From: Saprospiraceae bacterium
GTDB taxonomy: Bacteria > Bacteroidota > Bacteroidia > Chitinophagales > Saprospiraceae
Direction: 5' to 3'
NCBI GenBank assembly: GCA_020630435.1
Contig: JAHDBJ010000047.1
Span: forward strand, 1 to 37,276
DNA: 37,276 nt
The position numbers and the translations under genes are program-made. Below, one piece after another: positions 31,510 through 37,276 of the stretch. How positions within the stretch are numbered: the first letter of the stretch is position 1; every line of letters starts with the position of its first letter. The notes below the pieces were generated by a model. The model made no database searches. It saw only the letters and a list, made by a program, of their open reading frames with translations, and had not been told where the DNA came from.

Positions 31510-33663
31510 ATGAAATCTACGATAAAACTTTTAAAACCCTACTTCAGAGGATTACCGCTTATACTGGCACTAATGGTAGGCTGCGTGATTTTAGCAAATC
31601 GCTACTTGCGTTATGTTACGCCAATGTATGAAAGCACAACAAAAATCAAACTAGCCGATTTACAAGAAGGCGTTACCGCTAATAACCTATTTCAAGATTT
31701 AGATGTCTTTTCAAGTAAAAATAAAACAGCCGTAGAAATTGAAGTGATCAAGTCACAAACCTTGATAGAGAAAGTAATCGATAAGCTGGACTTTGATACT
31801 GAAATATTTAGAGTAGGAACACTTAGAGCGACAGAATTATATGACGATAGACCTTTTGTAGCGGAGGTAGAATTGTACAATAAAAAATACTACGGAAAGA
31901 AGTTGAATATTATGGTATTGGATAATGAAAATTATAACATTCAACTTCACGAAAATGATACGACATATTCTGGCATTTTTGGTCAAAAATTGGAAATCGA
32001 GGATGTTTTAAAGTTAAGACTCTCCCTAAATAAAACCTTATTAAATGGAAAAAAGAAGATTGATCTAATTGGTGATTATGCCATTACAAAATGGAGCAAA
32101 CAAGGGCTTTATCGAAAAATATACGGTAACCTTGACGTAGTGGCAGTAGATAAAGATGTCGCTGTAGTAAAAATTATTTATAAAAATAACCGTCCAGAAA
32201 AAGCGGCATTGCTAGCCAATACACTAGCGAAAACATACATAGAAGATTATATAGAATCCAAATACAGAACAGCAGATGTTACAGCGAATTTCTTAGACAA
32301 TCAAATTAAGAATGTTTACGAAAAATTATCCCAATCAGAAGACAATATCGAAAATTATAAGGAAGAAGAAAACATCATTAACCTCCGTCAAGAAACAGAA
32401 ACAGATCTTAGGAAGATCGCTCAATTAAAGATACAACAAACGAATGTGAAAATGTCTTTAGATGCGATTACAGAATTAGATGATTATGTACAAAAAGGAA
32501 AAGCAAACTTCCTAGAACTTGCCCCCAATTTTGAAGCTTTTACAGATTTATTATCGACCGAAATGGTTAAAAAAATTAAGGAATTACAGATAGAAAAGAC
32601 AGAGCTTTTGCTGGTTTACAAACCACAGACCGAAGAAGTAAAGACGGTAGAGCGACAAATAGATTTATACAAAAATTACTTTTTAGAAAGCATTACCAAT
32701 ACCCGTAAAAACCTAGAGATAAAATACAAAAAATTGTGTTCAGATATCGAATCTTCAAGACAAGTTTTTAAGCCACTACCTAAAAAGGAAAAAGCCCTAA
32801 AAACGATGGATAGAGACTTTAGGTTACACGAGAAAGCCTATATTTTCTTAAACGAAAAAAAGATAGAAGCAGAGATTGCACGAGCAGCTAAAATTGCTTT
32901 TCATAGAATTATCACGAAGGCAGAAGTACCTAGAAAACCGATTTCTCCCAATACTGTAATTATCAAAATCGTTGCAGGTTTACTAGGATTATTTGGAGGT
33001 CTATTTCTAATGTTTTTATACACGATGTTCAATACTAGGGTAGAAGATATAGAAACCATAGAGCAAAATTCAGACATCGAAGTATTATATGCAGCTCCAC
33101 ACCTTAGAAAGGTCAATAAAAGAAAGGCATTTTTTCAAGGGGAAGCCTTAAGGATGGAAATGCAAGGATTGACAAAAGATAAGTCAATTATCTCTTTCAC
33201 TTCCTTAAAAAATGGACAAGGCGCAAACTTTCATGCACAGGAACTAGCGCAGACATTAAATGAGCAAAACCGAAAAACGGTACTTGTGAATATTGATAAA
33301 AAAGCCTCAGAAGTAGCAGCTCCTAACACGATGCACATTGATACTAGCAATTTTAAAAATCAGACATATGCAGAGATGCAAGGTTTTTTCAACGATTTAA
33401 AAAATCGATTTGATGTCGTATTGATCAATAATGAACAATTGAAAACAAACTTTATCTCTACGGTGATTATGAAACTCTCTGATAAGAACTTATTTGTCCT
33501 AGATAGTGGAAAAACCTATGCGAAAGAAATAGCAAGCATAAATTTAGCAAGAGATAAATATGAAGTTGGTCACATGGCATTTATCCTTAATAATGAGGGA
33601 TACCGCCCTTGGTTACCAATCCGAATTATCAAAAGCATTTTAAGATTATTCAAAAGAAAATAG
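31510..33663 (+). CDS. Wzc-like polysaccharide co-polymerase with degenerate kinase domain
   Basis: A 717-aa inner-membrane protein. TM1 is at about 15-32, followed by a Wzz chain-length domain, long coiled-coil segments (about 260-450), TM2 at about 483-505 and a cytoplasmic C-domain. In tyrosine autokinases of this type the C-domain has a Walker A motif ending GKST. Here the equivalent position, FTSLKNGQGANFHA (563-576), lacks the Lys and Ser/Thr. Walker A-prime is also changed (LVNIDKK), and there is no tyrosine cluster in the basic tail. It should still set chain length and dock with the Wza-like pore, but ATP-driven phosphorylation looks lost. Confidence 0.9.
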   Translation: MKSTIKLLKPYFRGLPLILALMVGCVILANRYLRYVTPMYESTTKIKLADLQEGVTANNLFQDLDVFSSKNKTAVEIEVIKSQTLIEKVIDKLDFDTEIFRVGTLRATELYDDRPFVAEVELYNKKYYGKKLNIMVLDNENYNIQLHENDTTYSGIFGQKLEIEDVLKLRLSLNKTLLNGKKKIDLIGDYAITKWSKQGLYRKIYGNLDVVAVDKDVAVVKIIYKNNRPEKAALLANTLAKTYIEDYIESKYRTADVTANFLDNQIKNVYEKLSQSEDNIENYKEEENIINLRQETETDLRKIAQLKIQQTNVKMSLDAITELDDYVQKGKANFLELAPNFEAFTDLLSTEMVKKIKELQIEKTELLLVYKPQTEEVKTVERQIDLYKNYFLESITNTRKNLEIKYKKLCSDIESSRQVFKPLPKKEKALKTMDRDFRLHEKAYIFLNEKKIEAEIARAAKIAFHRIITKAEVPRKPISPNTVIIKIVAGLLGLFGGLFLMFLYTMFNTRVEDIETIEQNSDIEVLYAAPHLRKVNKRKAFFQGEALRMEMQGLTKDKSIISFTSLKNGQGANFHAQELAQTLNEQNRKTVLVNIDKKASEVAAPNTMHIDTSNFKNQTYAEMQGFFNDLKNRFDVVLINNEQLKTNFISTVIMKLSDKNLFVLDSGKTYAKEIASINLARDKYEVGHMAFILNNEGYRPWLPIRIIKSILRLFKRK

Positions 33664-33682
33664 AACCTTTTATCACTTTTTT

Positions 33683-34921
33683 ATGAAAAAGAAAATCACA
33701 TTAATACTTGACCAAGCAATATTTAGCGGCACTACTTTCGCGCTAACGATTGTATTGAGCCAACTATTACCGATAGAAGAGTTTGGGATTTTTGCGGCAT
33801 TGGTAGTCGTCCTCTACTTAGGATTATCTATTAGCCATGCGGTCATTATCCAACCGATGCAAATACGAATAGCAACAATAAAAGAAATAGGAGTTTATAA
33901 AGCATTTTTAGTCGTCTTATTGAGTGCTTTATTGCTTGTTTTTATAGCATTAATGGCGGGTATAGTTTGGATGGATATTGAATTATTTAAACCCTACAAA
34001 TCCCTATATCTTCCATTTTTATGTTACGGTGTCGTTTTTTTAATTCAAGATTTTTTTAGAAAATATTTTTTATCACAAGATCAACTTGGAGCAACATTAC
34101 TGATAGATGCTTTAGCAGCAATGGGACTCTTTGCCTTAATTATAACTACGCATATTTTTTTTGAGGTAAAGCTAGGCAACATTTTCTACTTACTCGGAGC
34201 GAGTGTATTACCAAGTTGTCTAGTGGGGGCATGGATTTATAGAATGAGTTCTGTTTGTTTTTCATGTCCCCGTTTTTTTTCTTTTTTAAAATACCATTAT
34301 GAAGAAGGAAGATGGTTTTTCCTATCAGCATTATCCCAATGGTGGTCGAATAATATTTTTGTATTGGCAACAGGTGTCCTAATCAATGTAGAAGCATTAG
34401 GTGCTTTACGCTTAGGACAATCTATCTTCGGGGTTTTTAATATTATTTTACAAACAATAGAAAACTACTTTATCCCAACCATTAATCGCTCGTATCAGGC
34501 GTCCGCAACAACAGGAATAGCACTTTTACAAAAGTTAAGCAAACAATCACTACTGTTCTTCGCTGCTTTACTGATACCTATTGTACTGTTTTCAAAAGAG
34601 ATTTTTGGCTGGGTAGGCGGCGCAGCGTATACACCGTATTACTATGTACTTCAAGGTCTGGCAATACTTTACTTTATCATCATCATAGGTTATCCCATTC
34701 GCATTGCTATCCGAATCATTGAATTGAATAGAATATTCTTTTTAGGCTATTTAATTACGAGCATTTTAGGCGTATTTACCTACAATTTTTTACTAGAAAA
34801 TTTTGGTTTATATGGTGCTTTAGCGGGCTTAATGATGAATCAAATTATCATGCTAATTCTTTGGCAAATTACCTTAACACATCAAAAATTTAAATTATGG
34901 AAATCATACATATCGTACTAG
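33683..34921 (+). CDS. Oligosaccharide flippase (Wzx/MOP superfamily)
   Basis: A 412-aa polytopic membrane protein with about 12 hydrophobic helices along its whole length. The start KKKITLILDQAIFSGTTFALTIVLSQLLPIEEFGIFAALVV matches the usual beginning of polysaccharide-biosynthesis MOP flippases (TM1, then a short loop with EEFG). It should move undecaprenyl-linked repeat units to the periplasm. Its last 25 bases overlap the next glycosyltransferase start, so translation may be coupled. Confidence 0.88.
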   Translation: MKKKITLILDQAIFSGTTFALTIVLSQLLPIEEFGIFAALVVVLYLGLSISHAVIIQPMQIRIATIKEIGVYKAFLVVLLSALLLVFIALMAGIVWMDIELFKPYKSLYLPFLCYGVVFLIQDFFRKYFLSQDQLGATLLIDALAAMGLFALIITTHIFFEVKLGNIFYLLGASVLPSCLVGAWIYRMSSVCFSCPRFFSFLKYHYEEGRWFFLSALSQWWSNNIFVLATGVLINVEALGALRLGQSIFGVFNIILQTIENYFIPTINRSYQASATTGIALLQKLSKQSLLFFAALLIPIVLFSKEIFGWVGGAAYTPYYYVLQGLAILYFIIIIGYPIRIAIRIIELNRIFFLGYLITSILGVFTYNFLLENFGLYGALAGLMMNQIIMLILWQITLTHQKFKLWKSYISY

Positions 34922-35997
34922 GAAAAGCAAATCCCAATAGAATGAATGGCGTCAATAAAGTCGTTTATCAATTAGCGACAAATCAAGCCAATAATGGAAA
35001 AGTGGTAAGCGTCTGGGGATTCACTAAAGACACAAGCATCAATTATGAAGAAAGAGCGTTTAAAACAAAATTGTTTCAGTCCTACGATAATCTCTTTAAA
35101 GTGGATAATCAGTTTGAAAAAACGCTTTTACAACTTCCGAAATCAACCAGATTTCACTTGCATGGAGGCTGGATTCCAACATTTCATACGGTAGCTGAAT
35201 TGCTGACGAAGCATGGTTTTGAATATGTGATTACACCACATGGAGCCTATAACACTATTGCGATGCAAAAAAGTAAACTAAAGAAAAAAATCTATTTCCA
35301 ATGCTATGAAAAATATGTATTAAGAAATGCAAAGGCAATTCACTGTATTGGCAAAAGTGAAGTAGAGGGCTTGGGCAAATTGTATGATACTTCTAAAGTT
35401 CAATTATTACCTTATGGATTTGAGTTAGAACAAAATGCGAACAATCAAAAAACGGAAGAAGGCTTAGTTTTTGGTTTTTTAGGACGGTTGGATATTTATA
35501 CAAAGGGCTTGGATTTAATAATGCAGGCTTTCGCCAAAATAACCAAAACGCACACAAATTGTAAATTATGGATAATCGGAGATAGCAATGAAAGAACAGC
35601 ATTAGAAGAATTAGCAAAACAGCTAGGTGTTTGGGATAGGATAGTTTTTTGGGGCGCTAAATATGGAAAAGAAAAAGATGCTTTATTAAAACAAATTGAC
35701 ATTTTCCTACACCCCTCTAGAAACGAAGGTTTACCAAGTTCGGTCTTAGAAGCGGCGTCTTTTGGTATTCCTTCAATCGTAACAGAAGCTACAAACGTAG
35801 GGAGTTATATTGAAAAACATAATGCGGGGATTTGTATTAAAAATGAAAATGTAGAGGCGCTTGCAGAGGCAATGGAGTATTTTCTAATCACTTCATACTG
35901 TCAAGTGATTCTAAAAGGGGAAAACGCTAAAAGAATGCTTGCAGCAGAATTTTCTTGGAGTCACATTGTAGAGCAGTTTGATGCAATTTATGCCTAA
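34897..35997 (+). CDS. Glycosyltransferase family 4 protein
   Basis: A 366-aa GT-B enzyme. The N-domain starts IIHIVLGKANPNRMNGVNKVVY and includes HLHGGW. The C-domain has FGFLGRLDIYTKGLDLIMQAF and the donor site HPSRNEGLPSSVLEAASFGIPSIV with both EX7E glutamates. The ATG lies inside the end of the flippase gene (25-base overlap). With the next gene it completes repeat-unit assembly and polymerisation. Sugar specificity is unknown. Confidence 0.9.
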   Translation: MEIIHIVLGKANPNRMNGVNKVVYQLATNQANNGKVVSVWGFTKDTSINYEERAFKTKLFQSYDNLFKVDNQFEKTLLQLPKSTRFHLHGGWIPTFHTVAELLTKHGFEYVITPHGAYNTIAMQKSKLKKKIYFQCYEKYVLRNAKAIHCIGKSEVEGLGKLYDTSKVQLLPYGFELEQNANNQKTEEGLVFGFLGRLDIYTKGLDLIMQAFAKITKTHTNCKLWIIGDSNERTALEELAKQLGVWDRIVFWGAKYGKEKDALLKQIDIFLHPSRNEGLPSSVLEAASFGIPSIVTEATNVGSYIEKHNAGICIKNENVEALAEAMEYFLITSYCQVILKGENAKRMLAAEFSWSHIVEQFDAIYA

Positions 35998-36023
35998 TTA
36001 AAATCTAAAACAACGACTTCAAA

Positions 36024-37276
36024 ATGGATATAGCAATACACCAACCATTTTTAAAAAAGATAGAAAAATACTTATTTGTTCTATTACTGTTAATGGTGGC
36101 AGGGTTTTTTACATGGAGTGAAAATATTACGATTACAAGAGCGATAAAGGTAGTCGGAAGGAACGGTGTTTTGCTGGCTACTATCTATGTTTATTACTTG
36201 GTGAAGTCCTATGGAGCTGTTGACAATTTGAAGGCACAAAATCCACTAGCCCTAGGCTTATATATTGGATACTTAGCATTGGGTTTTGCTTCGTTTATGT
36301 GGAGTACCAATGTAGGTTTTAGTGCCTTACAGTGGTTTATGACTTTTCAGAGTTTGGTATTCACTTATTTTTTTATAAAAATATTAAAAATACTAGATGT
36401 TCATTTCAAAGGGCATCAGATTAGATTGTACAATCTACTAGGAAAAGTCGTTTTCTACCTCATGTTAATATTTGTGGTTGGGATGTGGATTGCTCCAGAT
36501 ACCTTTTATAGAATGACACATGGGGGAGAAGAAGCGAGGCTAGGCGGCTATATTATGAATCCCAATGAGCTAGGAATGTTGGCAGGAGTAGGTATTGCTT
36601 GTTTGATTTTTAATTTTTATGAAAAAGGAAAAAAAAGATTCTGGAACATTTTTATGCTTGTCGTCATTTTCTATGGACTGTATGCCACAGGTTCTCGTTC
36701 TTCCTTGATTGGTGCTTTATTGATTATTGTCTTCCATATTCAACAATCCAATAAGCGCAGCATTAAAGCCTTAATGATGGCAGGAATTATAGCGATTGCA
36801 CCACTAGCCGTTTGGAAGGTCGTATTAAAAGATGGGGATACATCACGTTTAGAAGAAGTAATGAGTATGACAGGGCGTTTGCCTTTCTGGAAAGCCTTAA
36901 TCAATGAAGGACTTCCAAGAGAACCTTACTTGGGATTTGGTTTTATGCGTATCGACTATAAAGAATATTTCCAATCTACTCATACCTATACGGGGAAGAT
37001 GACCCACAATACTTTTATCCAAGTATTAATGAATTTGGGGTTCGTTGGCTTTACAATCGTATTATTTCAAATGCTATTTACCTTGCGGGGAATATTTAAA
37101 GAAGAAAAAATGAAGAAGTTAATGCTCATTGGTATCTTCATTCCCATACTCATAAACTCTTTTACAGAATTTGGTTTTTTTGGAGAATCTAATTATGGTA
37201 TTCTTTTTTATCAACTTATTATCCTATCCGTTTCATTCGATCACCGTAAATTTCTGACCCGTAAAGAAAAGTTGAA
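36024..37276 (+). CDS. O-antigen ligase / Wzy-type polymerase, cut by the window end
   Basis: An open frame from the ATG at 36024 (MDIAIHQPFLKKIEKY) runs off the right edge with 417 complete codons and no stop. It is a polytopic membrane protein with about ten hydrophobic helices. The segment TGSRSSLIGALLIIVF, a periplasmic stretch with RLEEVMSMTGRLPFWKA, and the histidine motif THNTFIQVLMNLGFVG match the Wzy_C / O-antigen ligase superfamily. It starts 26 bases after the preceding gene. Given the Wzx, Wzz/Wzc and Wza-like neighbours, a repeat-unit polymerase (Wzy) is more likely than a ligase. Confidence 0.85.
   Translation, partial: MDIAIHQPFLKKIEKYLFVLLLLMVAGFFTWSENITITRAIKVVGRNGVLLATIYVYYLVKSYGAVDNLKAQNPLALGLYIGYLALGFASFMWSTNVGFSALQWFMTFQSLVFTYFFIKILKILDVHFKGHQIRLYNLLGKVVFYLMLIFVVGMWIAPDTFYRMTHGGEEARLGGYIMNPNELGMLAGVGIACLIFNFYEKGKKRFWNIFMLVVIFYGLYATGSRSSLIGALLIIVFHIQQSNKRSIKALMMAGIIAIAPLAVWKVVLKDGDTSRLEEVMSMTGRLPFWKALINEGLPREPYLGFGFMRIDYKEYFQSTHTYTGKMTHNTFIQVLMNLGFVGFTIVLFQMLFTLRGIFKEEKMKKLMLIGIFIPILINSFTEFGFFGESNYGILFYQLIILSVSFDHRKFLTRKEKL

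Overview
The window is low-GC chromosomal DNA of a Bacteroidota bacterium. Evidence: DUF4290 and DUF4270 proteins, the panC / short glycogen-synthase-like / DUF4270 neighbourhood, starts without Shine-Dalgarno sequences, and TAnnTTTG-type promoter boxes. A marine Saprospiria-like lineage is possible, but I cannot prove the genus.

Region 1 (1-10.8 kb) is core: aconitase, mscL, DUF4290 protein, glmS, DUF4270 lipoprotein, a GT5 N-domain protein, panC and a YbhN/UPF0104-type membrane protein. Strong hairpin terminators separate several of these units.

Region 2 (10.8-15.8 kb) is the most unusual part. On the minus strand lie 23 closely packed tRNA genes whose anticodons cover all 20 standard amino acids. 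A 110-aa protein of the 'ADP-ribosylation/crystallin J1' type sits inside the array, and a 485-aa TROVE/Ro60-like RNA-binding protein (Rsr) lies at the 3' end, closed by a 15-bp-stem terminator. No terminator is visible between the array and the TROVE gene, so one long transcript is possible. The TROVE gene has a codon usage unlike its neighbours: 44 of 44 Lys codons are AAG, with no AGA/AGG and no ATA. Apart from one CGG codon, the array's own tRNAs should be able to read it. Several array tRNAs are structurally odd: two Leu tRNAs lack the long variable arm, a Thr-anticodon tRNA is a near copy of the neighbouring Gly tRNA, and Trp and Cys have reduced D-arms. All 23 have C at genomic position 74, although only three encode a full CCA. 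The array's 5' end holds decayed tRNA-like elements and a possible Y-RNA-like noncoding RNA. I read this as a TROVE-associated, mobile-type tRNA array that may act as a backup decoding set or a damaged-tRNA response.

Region 3 (16.1-37.3 kb, plus strand) is an exopolysaccharide locus. It encodes GalE, a three-domain kinase/nucleotidyltransferase/thymidylate-kinase-like fusion, an acetyltransferase, four GT4 glycosyltransferases, a WecA/MraY-type initiating transferase, a Wza-like lipoprotein, a Wzc-like protein with a ruined P-loop, a flippase and a Wzy/O-antigen-ligase-type protein cut by the window end. Embedded in it is a nitric-oxide signalling module: an NtrC-type sigma-54 activator, an H-NOX protein, an HNOBA hybrid histidine kinase and a lone receiver. 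Three upstream regions in the locus share a TTCCA-N5-TGGAA dyad placed 62-80 bp before a TTGGCA-N5-TTGkTA element. This suggests a local enhancer-driven regulon in which gas sensing controls polysaccharide synthesis.
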